NCBI RefSeq assembly: GCF_020379485.1
Contig: NC_063446.1
Span: forward strand, 16,441,525 to 16,505,524
Reading direction: 5' to 3'
Source of the DNA: Brassica napus
Taxonomy: Eukaryota > Streptophyta > Magnoliopsida > Brassicales > Brassicaceae
DNA length: 64,000 bases
Shown here: piece by piece, positions 1-12,659 of the stretch
Layout: each line of letters begins with the position of its first letter
How positions within the stretch are numbered: position 1 is the stretch's first letter
Program-made: the position numbers and the translations under genes
Notes under the pieces: model-generated
Database searches by the model: none
Seen by the model: the letters and a program-made list of their open reading frames with translations, nothing else
What the model was told of the DNA's origin: nothing

Positions 1-1537
1 CCTCAAGGATGTGCCATACTTGGCCATGATCAATTCCTCAGTCAACAGAATTGGAATTCAAAAGGTAATCATAAAACTGGTTACCTTATACATGATCTGA
101 TTAGATCATGTGTCACTCCTTATTATGTTCGGCCATGCTCCTCCAGTGCACGCCTCTATCAATCCTTATCATATACTTCCAGTATTGATAAGTTCCATTC
201 ATGGGTCGCACCCATCAGTCATTCCATGGAACTTCCATGAAACAACTTTCTACACTGCATCTACCTTCAAGGCTGTCTTGGCCTGTAAGAGTGGAGTCTG
301 ACCTTCTCCCTTCTCTCCTGGTTAAATGCGTGTGTTCCCAAGACACAGAGGAAACCCAGATGTGATAATCCATGATCAAACATCATCACAGGGTCGACCA
401 TCACTTCCCCCTTCAGTGCCCATGAAACTGCCTTTCTACACACATCTGCCCTTAAGGCTGTTCATGCCATTGAGAGTGGAGTCCGGCCTTTTTCCCTTCC
501 TTCCTGACCATTTGAGTGTGTTCCCAGGGCACAAAGGAAGCCTAGGACATGATCATCCATGATCAATCACCATCAAAGGGTCGTTCTCAACTCCCCTTGT
601 GATTGCCCACAAAACTGCCTCTTTCCTGCCTTCACACCACTCTTGATCTTGGATGGAGTAATCCGACTTTTCTCTCTCTTTTTCTCTGGTTTTCTTTGTG
701 TTTCAGGGTGTAGAAGGAAGCCCTGGTGTGCCTGCAAAGGCACGGACTTGCCTGCCTTTTATAGAAGAAGGGGTGGTTACTTTTTGGTGGTTACTTTTTA
801 ACCATTGCATCCCTTTGGTTTCAATCCTGGCCATTGATTTAATCAATGGTCCAGATCACACCCTTTCGCCTCTGGCAGTTACCACACACCCTGGAACTGC
901 CAATCCACTCCTGGACAAGGCCAAATAAGGCCCAGACTGATTGCCCATGCCCCTGGCTCAATCCCAAGAGCCCACCAGCCCATCGGCACACACGGGTCAC
1001 CCACATGGCCCGGCCACTGTCCAGACCCGGCCCAACTGCCCATGACTTGAACACTCAGTCCAGCTGAGTTGAGCTGATCCCCAGCTGTCCCAGCTGAGTG
1101 AGCTAGTCCATCTAGCTCAGGGAGCTGACACACTCTTCAGTGAGCTACATTGAGCTACACTACACTTCACCTAGCTGGTCGAGCTTGCTTACTGCATCGC
1201 CCAGCTGTTATACACTGTGTCCAGCTTGTTTCCTTTATCTTCTTCAATCCTTCTAAGTCCCTTGGTCAATTTCCAGACCTAGACTTAGTTTTCCCATGAT
1301 TCATTCTGATCACTCACTTCATCGAGCTTCACCTGGATCTTGTCCAGCTACCAGCTCGCTTGTCCAGCTCCTTTGAGCTTGTCTCCTTCTTGGATTAGCT
1401 ATGCCTTAGCTTCCTGATGCCCTTAACCTTACTTCAAGGCTATGACACGCTTGTCTTTGGGCCATATGACCATACTGGTGCATTTCCACGCACCGCAGTC
1501 CGTCCGGACGATCCTATCCAGAATCGGGGACATGACA
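1..1537 (-). repeat. 3' LTR of the gypsy element (partial)
   Basis: This is nearly identical to 5432-6967, with a net length difference of one base. It ends on the plus strand in CATGACA at 1531-1537, the same end as the other LTR. The rest of this LTR lies left of the window. Many AGCT-rich stretches (1060-1400) recur in the other copy. Short reading frames here are chance frames repeated in both LTRs. Confidence 0.9.
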
Positions 1538-1551
1538 AGTCTCCCCCACTT
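1538..1551 (-). other. Polypurine tract of the gypsy element
   Basis: On the minus strand this reads AAGTGGGGGAGACT and sits directly against the 3' LTR start (TGTCATG). This is the expected position of the plus-strand primer of an LTR retrotransposon. Confidence 0.8.
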
Positions 1552-1739
1552 ACGAAGGATTCGTCCTCGAATCCAGTGGTGTTAACCTCTTGTCTCATGA
1601 CAAAGGTTCCATCCGAACTCCTTTGTACCCGGAGCATGGAGCATGCTCGATTGGTTCTTTCTAACCAATTCGTTGCATCTCCCACCTTGTTCCTTCTCAC
1701 TGACCACGTCCTGGTCATCATATACACAACAAGTCTCCC

Positions 1740-2378
1740 CCACTTGATAGATATTTAACCCAAAATCTTATCAAGTGGTCCATCAAGCACCCATACAAAT
1801 ACCTGACTTGTGTCTCAGACCCAACTCTCCGGGTTGCGGTCCTAGTAGACACCAAGTCTCTTACTCTCTGACCCTAGTCCATGACTAGATCATCTTCAGT
1901 CCCTAAGAACTTACTGCATACCCGAGTCTTAGTAGATTTACCCAATCTCCAAGCCACTCAATGTATCAGTCAAGTCTTAATGAACTCGTTCCAATCTTTA
2001 GGCCGCTTGTTGTACCACAAGTCCTAACAGATTTTTTTGTTTCCTTATGTCGTTACAGACACCAAGGGTTCATGATCCCAGCCTAATCGTACTGGATCAT
2101 CCCTTAACCGACCACAGCCTTTTCCAGCTTGGCCATATTGCGATCTTAGTCCCTACTAGACTAAACCGCCTTAACTTTACTTCTGTCCATCACCGGACTT
2201 TGTCATATTTCGATCCTGGTCCATTTAGGACGTGATCATATTCCGGTCCTGGTCCACTCAAGGACTCGACCGTACATTCCGACCATAGGTCCATCTCCGA
2301 GTAGGTCGTGTCCTGATCCTCGTCCCTTACCGGACTTGATCATATTACGGTTCTGGTCCACTCAGGGACTCAACCGTC
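1740..2378 (-). repeat. Gypsy interior, non-coding, degenerate repeats
   Basis: No reading frame is recognisable. Short diverged repeats of a unit like 'tcatattCCGGTCCTGGTCCACT...GGACTCGACCGT' recur at about 2150-2380. The stretch replaces the RT-RNase H-integrase part expected in a full-length element. Confidence 0.5.
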
Positions 2379-2702
2379 TCAATCAATACACAGCCTGAAG
2401 CTACCATCTTTCTGTTTCACAAAAAGAACTGGTGCTCCCCAAGGCAATACACTAGGGCATATGAACCCCTTCTCAAGCAACTCCTCAAGTTGCTTCTTCA
2501 GCTCTGCCATCTGAGCTGGTGCCATTTTATATGGACTTTTAGATAATGGGGCCATTCCAGGTTCCAATTCAATGATGAATGGGCCAGCCCTATCAGGGGG
2601 AATGCCCTGTAGTGCCCCAAACACATCCTGAAATTCCCGAACCAACGGTATACCCTCTGGGTCACAGGCCCCTACAACCTCATCAGTGTAAATGGTAGCC
2701 AA
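2379..2702 (-). pseudogene. Ty3/gypsy reverse transcriptase, N-terminal fragment
   Basis: The frame encodes the start of a gypsy RT: a '[10 protein letters not shown]' lead, '[19 protein letters not shown]', '[11 protein letters not shown]', then '[20 protein letters not shown]'. These are family blocks just before the catalytic palm. The frame stops right after 'RLCID', so the YxDD catalytic motif, RNase H and integrase are gone. It lies downstream of the protease fragment on the minus strand, the normal gypsy order. Confidence 0.9.
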
Positions 2703-2708
2703 AAGGCC

Positions 2709-3026
2709 TCACAACCATTTCCAAGCATCCGTTCTATTGGACTGCTGAAACCACCAAACTACAAGAGGTTGGCTTGATTCCTTGGTACTTAATCGGGGTC
2801 CAAACTCGTTCTCAAGTTGCACCCTTCCCAGGTGACAATCTAGAGTTGCCCGATACTTTCCCAACCAGTCCATGCCCAAGATCTCTTCATGATGCTTGAG
2901 GGGGACCACAATCAGATCTATAGGCATCGGCCTATCCAAGATCACCACAATCAGATCTATAGGCATCGGCCTATCCAAGATCACCACAATCAGATCTATA
3001 GGCATCGGCCTATCCAAGATCACCAC
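2709..3026 (-). pseudogene. Gypsy protease-region fragment with a triplicated 13-residue unit
   Basis: The frame contains 'EILGMDWLGKYRATLDC', the conserved block after the aspartic protease of plant gypsy elements. Before it the unit VILDRPMPIDLIV occurs three times in tandem (39-bp DNA period, about 2905-3024), which would disrupt the fold. The frame is joined to the RT piece only through a break near 2705. It is non-functional. Confidence 0.8.
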
Positions 3027-3745
3027 CGATCATTAAGTACTTAGATGAGTAGGATCTCGGTTTGATCACACATTTGGAAAATGTCCCATACCATTCTCCA
3101 AAGCATCACACATTTGTGAACGTCCCATACCATTCACAAAAGTGTTTATAGTATACCTCAATCCTCATCATACTAAGATACTTAACATCGTGTTTCCAAT
3201 TCCTCTTGGAATTGATCCATTCCATTCATTCAATCTTAAGGAATCCTACCTTGACTTACACTGAGTCCAAGCTGATCCATCTGATCACAAGCCCACTCAT
3301 GTACTAGCCATGTAGCGTCTCCCTTAGACTAACATGAACATTGCATATGCTCACTTGTTTTGAAAGGCCACAAAGGAATAACATTTACCTCCAAGAGAGT
3401 GCTGCACGTTTCTTTCAACCTAAGCCACTCTCTGGTCCATGTTACTTCCCTTGTCCAGGTCGTCCATACAAAGATCTTGCATTGCGTCCATCATCCAATC
3501 CGTCCATTATTCCCAAATAACTAGATAAACTAACCTTTATGTTTTCAGGGTCTTGCCGTGGAAGAGTGTATCTTGGCTAAGGCGGCTCATCTTGGAACTT
3601 CCCCGTTCACAAGCATGAAACCCAAACTTACCTCAACTCTCACTTGGCTCACCACAACTAAGGTTCCAAGTCATCTCAGTTTTCAGAAATAATTTCGGTT
3701 TGGAACTCAACATCTTTGAGCACTGTCCGTAACAGGATCAAGCAT

Positions 3746-3757
3746 GCTCTGATACCA
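3746..3757 (-). other. tRNA-Met primer binding site of the gypsy element
   Basis: The minus strand reads TGGTATCAGAGC, complementary to the 3' end of initiator tRNA-Met, three bases from the 5' LTR end at 3761. This fixes the element's orientation and the LTR boundary. Confidence 0.85.
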
Positions 3758-3760
3758 ACT

Positions 3761-6700
3761 TGTAAGACCCGATCCCGGCCGACTAGGCCGCGGTCGATGC
3801 CTCACGTCGCTCAGTCCATACCCGGACCGAACCTCTAAAAATTTTGCCCTTTATTTAAAATATCGCCCATTGGCGAGGGCTAACTCAGATCCTAGCTCAA
3901 GACTACCTTAGTCATTCCCTAGCTAGATCCTTTCAACTTATGCACAGCGGAATAACATCTATCATCCATTGGACTAAATCCAATCTAACACTTGTCTGGT
4001 CAGATCACCTCAGCTACTGGTCAGTAAACACAACTGCCAGCTAGCTCCAAGGTCGATCCCGAACCCAAATCAAGGCATACAAATCTGAGGTTCCATTCCC
4101 CTAACCATTCTATCTAGATTTATGCAACATTGCTAGATCATACCTTTGTCACATCCACGGAGCTTGTTAGCTCATCGGCCCAGCTACTCTAGCTGAATGA
4201 ACTCATAAACCAGCTGATCGAGCTGTCACACTCGAACTGAGCTAGGACCGAGCTATGGCCAGCTGCCATATACTGCGTCCAGCTCCTTTACACCTGCATA
4301 AACTCTTCCCTTGGGTACTTAGTCGTTCAGCCAACCATCCCCACAGACATAAGTAACCCTTGAGAAGTCTTCAAACAACTAAGGACATGCATCTGGCCCT
4401 TACCGGCTCATGCACTGTCCCACATCCTTTTTACCTTATCAACTTATGATACCAAGTCCAGCTCATGCACTAACAATGCCCATCAGATCCTGAGTCAATC
4501 AACCAACCACCCCACATGACTCAGAACTGATGAGTCTTCATACTTCCTAATCAGTCATGGAACCATGTCCCACTGAACCTGATTAGTGTCGCTCTTACCA
4601 CCGGTGCATCCTTCGATCAATCAGATCAAACACCTTGATCCATCATCCAAGGATCAGGTCGTCCATCCTTGCCCATGATCAGATCACACACGGCCTGCCT
4701 TACCAACACCAAGGTTGATAACCAGCAATTCCTTATGATCAATATCATAAGTGACAATATGTTCCAGCACACAAACATATGATCAGATATCCTAACACAA
4801 GGATATGACCCCAATATGCCCTCAGGTGCAATTTCGACCGCAAGCAAATCTGCTCCAAAAACATAGCCAATGCTTTGCACATAGCTTACCAACCCAAGGT
4901 TGATAACTAACATTTCTTATGATCAATAATCATAAGTGACAAACATTTCACAATACACAAGCATATGATCCGATAACCTAACACAAGGATCTATCATTGC
5001 ATGGCTGGTTCCATAACTAATCGATCATTTTCTCATTAAACCCAAATCTGGCCGATTTCAAATGTGAGCCAAAAACTAAATAAAATTCATGTAAATTCAT
5101 GATAATTCCCAACTAAGAGAATGCCATAATCAGAATTTGCAGAACTGGTCTCGATCCTAGAGATCTCGGCCACGAACAGCCAAACCGGCCAAACTGACCA
5201 TCTCTAAATCAATTCGATAAAACCCAATAAAAATCATGATAATTCATTATAAATACCCACTAAGAAGAATCAATCATCAGATCCCCTCAAGTCCTTCAGG
5301 AACTATGAGATCCGATCATACCTTCCAAACCAAGGCCATGGAGGATTTCTCCTAACCGGCCAAGGCCATGGTTTAGTGTCATCAAGTCTGATCCAACAGA
5401 CTACACCATAATCATTCATAATATATATATTCCTCAAGGACGTGCCATACTTGGCCATGATCAATTCCTCAGTCAACAGAATTGGAATTCAAAAGGTAAT
5501 CATAAAACCGGTTACCTTATACATGATCTGATTAGATCATGTGTCACTCCTTATTATGTTCGGCCATGCTCCTCCAGTGCACGCCTCTATCAATCCTTAT
5601 CATATACTTCCAGTATTGATAAGTTCCATTCATGGGTCGCACCCATCAGTCATTCCATGGAACTTCCATGAAACCACTTTCTACACTGCATCTACTTTCA
5701 AGGCTGTCTTGGCCTGTAAGAGTGGAGTCTGGCCTTCTCCCTTCTCTCCTGGTTAAATGTGTGTGTTCCCAAGACACAGAGGAAGCCCATGATGTGATCA
5801 TCCATGATCAAACATCATCACAGGGTCGACCATCACTTCCCCCTTCAGTGCCCATGAAACTGCCTTTCTACACACATCTGCCCTTAAGGCTGTTCATGCC
5901 ATTGAGAGTGGAGTCCGGCCTTCTCCCTTCCCTCCTGACCATTTGAGTGTGTTCCCAGGGCACAGAGGAAGCCTAGGACATGATCATCCATGATCAATCA
6001 CCATCAAAGGGTCGTTCTCAACTCCCCTTGTGATTGCCCACAAAACTGCCTCTTTGCTGCCTTCACACCACTCTTGATCTTGGATGGAATAATCCGACTC
6101 TCTCTCTCTTTTTCTCTGGTTTTCTTTGTGTTTCAGGGTGTAGAAGGAAGCTCTGGTGTGCCTGCAAAGGCACGGACTTGCCTGCCTTTTATAGAAGAAG
6201 GGGTGGTTACTTTTTGGTGGTTACTTTTTAACCATTGCATCCCTTCGGTTTCAATCCTGGCCATTGATTTAATCAATGGTCCAGATCACACCCTTTCGCC
6301 TCTGGCAGTTACCACACACCCTGGAACTGCCAATCCACTCCTGGACAAGGCCAAACAAGGCCCAGACTGATTGCCCACACCCCTGGCTCAATCCCAAGAG
6401 CCCACCAGCCCATCGGCACACACGGGTCACCCACATGGCCCGGCCACTGTCCAGACCCGGCCCAACTGCCCATGACTTGAACACTCAGTCCAGCTGAGTT
6501 GAGCTGATCCCCAGCTGTCCCAGCTGAGTGAGCTAGTCCATCTAGCTCAGGGAGCTGACACACTCTTTAGTGAGCTACACTGAGCTGCACTACACTTCAC
6601 CTAGCTGGTCGAGCTTGCTTACTGCATCGCCCAGCTGTTATACACTGTGTCCAGCTTGTTTCCTTTATCTTCTTCAATCCTTCTAAGTCCCTCGGTCAAT

Positions 6701-6967
6701 TTCCAGACCTAGACTTAGTTTTCCCATGATCCATTCTGATCACTCACTTCATCGAGCTTCACCTGGATCTTGTCCAGCTACCAGCTCGCTTGTCCAGCTC
6801 CTTTGAGCTTGTCTCCTTCTTGGATTAGCTATGCCTTAGCTTCCTGATGCCCTTAACCTTAATTCAAGGCTATGACACGCTTGTCTTTGGGCCATATGAC
6901 CATACTAGTGCATTTCCACGCACCGCAGTCCGTCCGGACGATCCTATCCAGAATCGGGGACATGACA
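3761..6967 (-). repeat. 5' LTR of the gypsy element (3.2 kb, complete)
   Basis: The plus strand starts TGTAAGACCC and ends CATGACA, with terminal TG/CA. Its right half (5432-6967) equals window positions 1-1537. It contains internal duplications, for example a block of about 100 bp beginning 'aaggttgataac' at about 4710 and again at about 4893, and a repeated 'agtggagtc...cttctccctt' segment. No gene is recognisable in it. Confidence 0.88.
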
Positions 6968-7810
6968 GTTTCTGTTGACCTTCTGTCTAGAATCTTGCTC
7001 TTGGAGGAACTAGATTCCGGCTTTATAGACCGTGGAGCTGAACATGATCTGTTCTTCTCTGCACTCAAGAAGTTGATACGCTTCAAGAACGGTTTACTTC
7101 CATCAGCAGCGCCTTGCACATAAGCTAACCTCTCTGGGAACCCTTTTCTGTTACTATCTGCCATTTGCTCAGCTAACATTTTTGATTCAGAGAACTTTGA
7201 CATCTGTTTCTGGGAAACAATCCCTGCTACAAACACAGCAGCAGGCTTTTCTTTACCGAACAGATCATGAACACAAGGTTTTCCTTGATATTATCCTCTC
7301 AGGCTTTGATGGACTCAAGAACGTTCGAGTCTTTGGGACAATCCTAAACTCAGAATCTCTCTTCTCCCTCCGTAGGAATGCAGTTCCATGAGGGCTTTGA
7401 TCAAACTGCACATCTCTTTGGGATGTATCACCATTATCTTGAGGACAATCTCCTGGCTTAGATGACATAAGATAATACTGCAGTGGAGGGTGATTCATCA
7501 GTCCAGATTGATGAAGATGTGCTTGTGTTGGATAATGAAGACCATGTATGCTTATCATCGATCTGTTTAGCATCTGAACCAATGCCACCAGCTTTGAGGT
7601 CTCTCACTTCAACCTTATCACACTTGTTTACATAACTCGGCACATATATAGGATTTGTACTTCACGTGGTCTCTTTCTCCTGATGCGGTACTTCTGCCTA
7701 TCCTTCACTTGAGTCGATTCTCCAAGCGTTTGGGACACATGTCTTCTACATTTCTGGTGATCTCGCTGTGGAAATCGGAATAAGACAAACCGCGTTTAAA
7801 GTCTCTGAAC
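6968..7810 (-). pseudogene. Unidentified plant gene remnant, cut by the gypsy insertion
   Basis: The minus strand shows protein-like stretches in changing frames. One is about 90 residues running into the LTR (7236 to 6968), containing 'KFSESKMLAEQMADSNRKGF' and 'SKPFLKRINFLSAEK' and rich in Ser/Lys/Arg. Another lies at 7588-7265 with 'FRIVPKTRTFLSPSKPERI', and a third at 7643-7458. Codon use and composition look like a real low-complexity plant protein. Frameshifts and a stop between the pieces, plus the LTR junction inside the frame, show it is broken. I do not recognise the family. The other half would lie left of the gypsy element, outside the window. Confidence 0.55.
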
Positions 7811-7843
7811 TTATCCAGTATATATGAGTTTTGGGTTTCCTTA

Positions 7844-8882
7844 GAGCATCTCCAAAAAAGAACTCTATTTTGAAGTTTCAAAAACTCTATATTTGAAGTT
7901 TAAATGTTTTCTTCTCCAAAAGCAAAACTTCAAACATAACTTCAAAACTAATTGTATTTTATAATATAGTTCTTATATTTGTCATAACTAATTTGAATTC
8001 ATACAACTTTTGTAAATAACTAGTACATATAAAAACATATTACGACAGTATTAATTAATAAAATATTATATTAAAAAATAAAATTTTAAACAAAATAACT
8101 TAATTAATATTAAACTTCAAGCAAAATACCATATTATTCCATAAAGTGATTTTCGTAATGCATATATGATCTACTAGTGCATTTCGAAGTAAAAGTAGCT
8201 CTCCTCATTTTTAATTTGTAGATTAGAGATAAAAAAAATATTAAATCGGAAAATATTAATACTTGTAAATACATTAGATCAGAACAAAAAAATAAAAGAG
8301 AAACATAAAATATTGCTAAAAGACTAATTTTTATCGATGATATTAATACTCGTGAATATATTCAATATGAACAAGAAAGAATTGTACGAAAATACATCAT
8401 CAACAACAACAACAACAACCATCTTCAATTACACACAAAAAATTGGACAATATTTGGAAATTTTGAAGGTTCCGGATCAAACTTACCTGACTATTAGTGT
8501 TGTTGTAATATTTAAATTTGTGTAATAGATATGTCTTCATTTATATTTTTGTTATCTAAATCTAGTTTTAAATATTTTAAATCTTCTTTTAAAATTTTAT
8601 TTAATTTAATGTGTAAACTTAAATAAAATTTTGTAAACAAAACTTAAAATATTTATGAGACATAATTTTTATAAGGATTAAAATAATAAACAAGGAAATA
8701 TTTATGAATTATAAATGTGATGTGTAATTGTAGGGACCAAAATACAAATAAAAATATGAAGTTTTGATAAGTGAAACTTCAAATATAGAGTTTCACTCCT
8801 CAAAACTTCAAATTTTGAAGTTCCTTTTTGGAGAGCAAAAAACTTCATATTTGAAGTTATAGAGTATCTTTTGGAGATGGTC
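7844..8882. mobile_element. PIF/Harbinger-like non-autonomous element (about 1.04 kb)
   Basis: The left end GAGCATCTCCAAAA (7844) and the right end, in reverse complement GACCATCTCCAAAA (8882), form terminal inverted repeats. They are flanked by TTA at 7841-7843 and 8883-8885, the 3-bp target duplication typical of PIF/Harbinger. Subterminal repeats of 'cttcaaatttgaagtt' type occur at both ends. The interior is A+T-rich with no transposase frame. Confidence 0.8.
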
Positions 8883-8922
8883 TTATTGAACACCTTCTTC
8901 TAAGCAGCCACAAAAGTAGGTG

Positions 8923-9036
8923 TATCAGTTGAACCTTTCTTCAGCTCTAGACGACACTCCATCTGTTTTGAGAAGCACTGACGTTTCACTCAGACCATTA
9001 CTTAGTCTCCCAGTCGAAAATAACATGGAGGGTTTC
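8923..9036 (-). pseudogene. Exon-like remnant, probably of the same interrupted gene
   Basis: On the minus strand a good 3' splice site (TCTACAG, AG at 9038-9037) is followed by about 35 codons ending in a stop: 'PSMLFSTGRLSNGLSETSV' then 'SSRAEERFN'. It lies on the same strand as the 6968-7810 remnant, on the other side of the Harbinger-like insertion, so both may be parts of one gene. The family is not recognised. An intron-like CA-repeat stretch (9072-9090) lies just outside it. Confidence 0.35.
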
Positions 9037-9189
9037 CTGTAGATACCAGAAATAAAAGTAAATATTATCCACAGACACACACACACACAGAAGGTAATAA
9101 AGTCCCATAGCAAATCTTCAAAATTTAAGATCTGACAAGAATCTCTACAAGTAAAATCTAAAAGTATGTAATACAAAACATGCAACCAC

Positions 9190-10574
9190 ATTTTTCACGA
9201 TGTTCCTCTTAAAGCTTCCCACTTTACCCAAAAGAAACCGAAACTTGAGGAGTGACTACCGAGTACTGTGATACACACAAGATGGATGAGTTTCATTTAA
9301 CATTAAACACGACAAGACAAACGTTTCTTCGCAGACAAAAACATTCACTGTAGTGGCAAGTGTCAGAGAGTGATGATAAGCTTCAAAAATCCAGAATCGA
9401 TTCCTATGCTGCACCAGGACGTATATGGGGACAAATACAAGGACAATACAAGGACGGAAGCGGCAAAATTTTAAAATTATGGGTACGGATACGGCATATA
9501 TATATAAACTAGCAAAAATATAAAATATTTATAAAATAACAAAAATATATATAGTGAATCTAACATAATTAAATATGATTTACTTTAATTTGTCTATTTT
9601 GCCAACTAAAAATAAATAAAAAAGAAATTCCAGAGTGTATCAGGACAAGAATGAATCTGAAAATCCAAGGCATACTCATCCTGAAGCTTTCGCTCTCCTC
9701 TAGGAATGGTTTTTTTATGGATAGAGAGATGAGGAGAAGTATTTCTTACTCGACTAAAAGGAGAGTGTAGCCTCCCGTAAAATAAGAAAGTATGAAAAAC
9801 TGGATTAAGAGACGAAAATTCTTCAAAAAAGCCATAGAAGTTATATCATCTATTATATTCCAATGTGACTGTTCACGTCGGGATAATCTTGATTTTAGAA
9901 TACCTTTAATATACTTTGAAATATAAGCTCCACCCTCTTCTTCACTGCGTATGCTCTCTTCTCTCACTGCGAATGAGCGAATGATGCCAAAAAGAGTTCA
10001 GCTCGCAAGTGGAGTCTCATTGGCCGTGAATCAGAAACTACCATGTTCTAACTTGCACTGAGTCAATTGGGGGGGGGGGGGAGATTAACCACAACAAATC
10101 GTAAACATCAGATCGGACCTTTAATAACAAGAATTTGATTAGCGTTCTTTTTTTAGTTTGAACAACAAAGTCCGGGCGACCCAGAAAATAATTTAACATA
10201 GGGCACAATATATATAAAATTATATCATATATATATATATTAAAAATTAATTATAAATTAAATTATCAGTTAAATTTATGTTATATTATATTGTATTTTT
10301 AAATTTATATTTTATAGTGTATATTGTTATATGATATTGACGCTTTTTATGATGATTGTTATTTTAGGTTTGCGGGGAATTGATTATGTGGATATTGAAA
10401 ACCCAACTTACAAATAAAATTAGTTGCTCATTACTTTGTTTGTTTTGTAGGTAATCATTAGATGTCCACTCAAACTGGGTGAGCTTATGCTAAACTGATG
10501 TAGAGTTGTGTCTTTTTGAAATACAAGTAGATGTTTAGTATGTATAGTAATGTTTTGAGCGCTGAGTTTCCAAT

Positions 10575-10611
<37 letters not shown>

Positions 10612-12004
10612 CTTTTGGTTACAAGTGAAACTTAATATTATATGAATTGATTTAATTTATGGAATTTTTGGATTTCATATAATATTTGATCTTGATTCCG
10701 GACAAACTACTTATTAAAAATATCTTGGGTTGGAAAATCTTGTGCTATGTTTATTAAAAAATGTATGATTAGATGTTGAACTGAGGTGTGTGAACTTGTT
10801 TTGGAAACCTTATCTAATAGATGTATGTGGCAGTGGCATCTTCCATTTGATTTAGGTTTTAGTGGATGATTGATCGTATGTTTTCATTTAATTGATGTAT
10901 GATTGATCAAATCAACATTGGAAGCTTCATCGTTTGCCTTGCCGCATCTTCAACCAAATTGATTAGAGTTTGCTTCCTTGGTTTACGCCGCCCGTGATGC
11001 AGAGCTAATGTGAACATTTATTTCGGCACGCAAAAAAATTGTTCAGAAATTAAAACCAACTCAGACACAATATTTTTTACAAATTATATAATATATGAAA
11101 TATCTTGAGAAGTGGTGTGAGGTGCGAGTCTTGTGACCATAGAAATATTCACCGGCCAATATGGGGAGTGGACCAACGTAAGTGTTACGTGTTCCATACG
11201 GACCATGCTAAAGCAATACCAAAAAAAAAATAAAAAATACTAAAGCAATACCATAAACTACATTAGCTATAGTTTAGCTTTGAACTTTTTGAAAAATTAG
11301 TTTTGTCTCTATTAATTTGAGACAAGCCTCTCAGCAATTTCTTTAAAAAACAAGTTCTCTTTTCTGGTTTCCATAAATACTTTTACTTGTTTTCTTGTAG
11401 TGTATTCCCAAATTTTATAATTGTTTATGTGGCTTTTCTTTGCTCTTTAGCTCTTACAATGAGCTCCTCCTTTTTTCATAAATAATTTTCTAATTATTTT
11501 ATAATATCGTTTACTTTTTATTTTATAATTTGTTTTACTTAAGTTTTGTATGTTCTATATAAGGTTGAAACTATTATGTCCAAAAATAAATATTCAGTTA
11601 AATAAAATAGATATTTTATGTAATATTTTCATAATGTATATCAACTAATTACATTCTTTTAATATTTAATATAAATATATTTATAATTTTTCTTATATAT
11701 TTATCTTTTAAACCCATTGCCTAACATATGACCATATTATGAATATAGTTTTTTTGTTTCTAAAGACCATATTATGAATATCTCGTTTTACCGGCTCAAA
11801 AGATCAAAAAAAACTATGGTCCCTACGTAATATTTAAAATTTGGATCATGTAAATTTTGTTTTAAATATTTTGGACTTTAAAATACATCGATTTTGTTAA
11901 TTTTCAGAGTTTTTGGTGCAAATGTACTTCTCACATATTAGATACGGCTTTTCTCAGTGATCACACCGACTAGTTAAGCGGTTTAGTTCGACTTCAAATC
12001 TGAT
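9190..12004. other. A+T-rich intergenic DNA, no gene seen
   Basis: There is no convincing exon or RNA gene. Landmarks are a G homopolymer of about 12 at 10070-10081, a (TA)n tract at about 10578-10607, and an A+T-rich stretch with 'ggacggaag / tacggatacgg' motifs at 9420-9500 that resembles dispersed transposon debris. 10800-11000 is less A+T-rich but carries no open frame of note. Confidence 0.5.
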
Positions 12005-12012
12005 AACTCACC

Positions 12013-12659
12013 TAGGCCTGGGCAAAATAACCGGAACCGAAGAACCGAACCGGAACCGAACCGAAATACCCGAAACCGGAACCGGACCAATACCCTCAAA
12101 TACCCGAACGGTTCCTATATTTTTATATCCAAAATAACCGAACCGAACCGGAACCGAACCGAGAACCGAACGGGTACCCGAATATATAAAAATATTAATT
12201 ATATATACATATAACATCACTAAATATATATTTTTAATTTAAAATTCTATTAAAAATATTTGAAAATAGTTGAGGATAACTAAATTATTATAAAGTATCC
12301 AAACTACCCGAAAGTATCCGAAACTATCCGGATATTTTTATCCGAAATATCCAAATTTTTTATCTAAATCATCCTAATTATTTGATATTTTACCTTAAAT
12401 AACCAATAATTTATCCAAATTATCCAAACTACCCGAACTATCCGAACCCGAACCGGATCCAAATGAGAACCGAACTTTTTATGGATATTTTCCGGTTCCT
12501 ACATTTACTATCCGAACCGAACCGAACCCGAAACTATCCGAACCGAACCGAACCGAAAATAGGTCGAGTACTAAATGGATCCTCTAGCCCCTATCCGAAC
12601 TACCCGAAACCCGAAATACCCGAACCGAACCGAACCGATACCCGAAATGCCCAGGCCTA
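12013..12659. mobile_element. hAT-like MITE, CCGAAC-rich family
   Basis: The left end TAGGCCTGGGCA (12013) and right end TGCCCAGGCCTA (12659) are perfect inverted repeats. They are flanked by the 8-bp duplication AACTCACC (12005-12012 and 12660-12667), the size made by hAT transposases. The arms are full of short direct repeats of CCGAAC / CCCGAAACT units around an A+T-rich centre. No transposase is encoded. Reading frames inside are chance products of the repeats. Confidence 0.85.

Larger units (their letters stand above)
1..6967 (-). mobile_element. Ty3/gypsy LTR retrotransposon, internally deleted, left part outside window
   Basis: Positions 1-1537 repeat 5432-6967 almost base for base, so the element has two LTRs and the left one starts before the window. 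On the minus strand the order is 5' LTR (6967 to 3761, reading TGTCATG...TCTTACA), a methionine-tRNA primer site, about 2.2 kb of interior, a purine tract, then the 3' LTR. The interior keeps only an aspartic-protease-like piece and the start of reverse transcriptase. Gag, most of RT, RNase H and integrase are missing, so the copy cannot move by itself. An LTR longer than the interior is odd and points to an old internal deletion or a non-autonomous lineage. The right flank is coding-like sequence of an interrupted gene. Confidence 0.9.

Noticed and set aside
110..1758. Several open frames of 60-113 codons in the left LTR
   Set aside because: They recur as shifted copies in the second LTR, lie in overlapping frames on both strands and have no domain. 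They are chance frames in repeat DNA.
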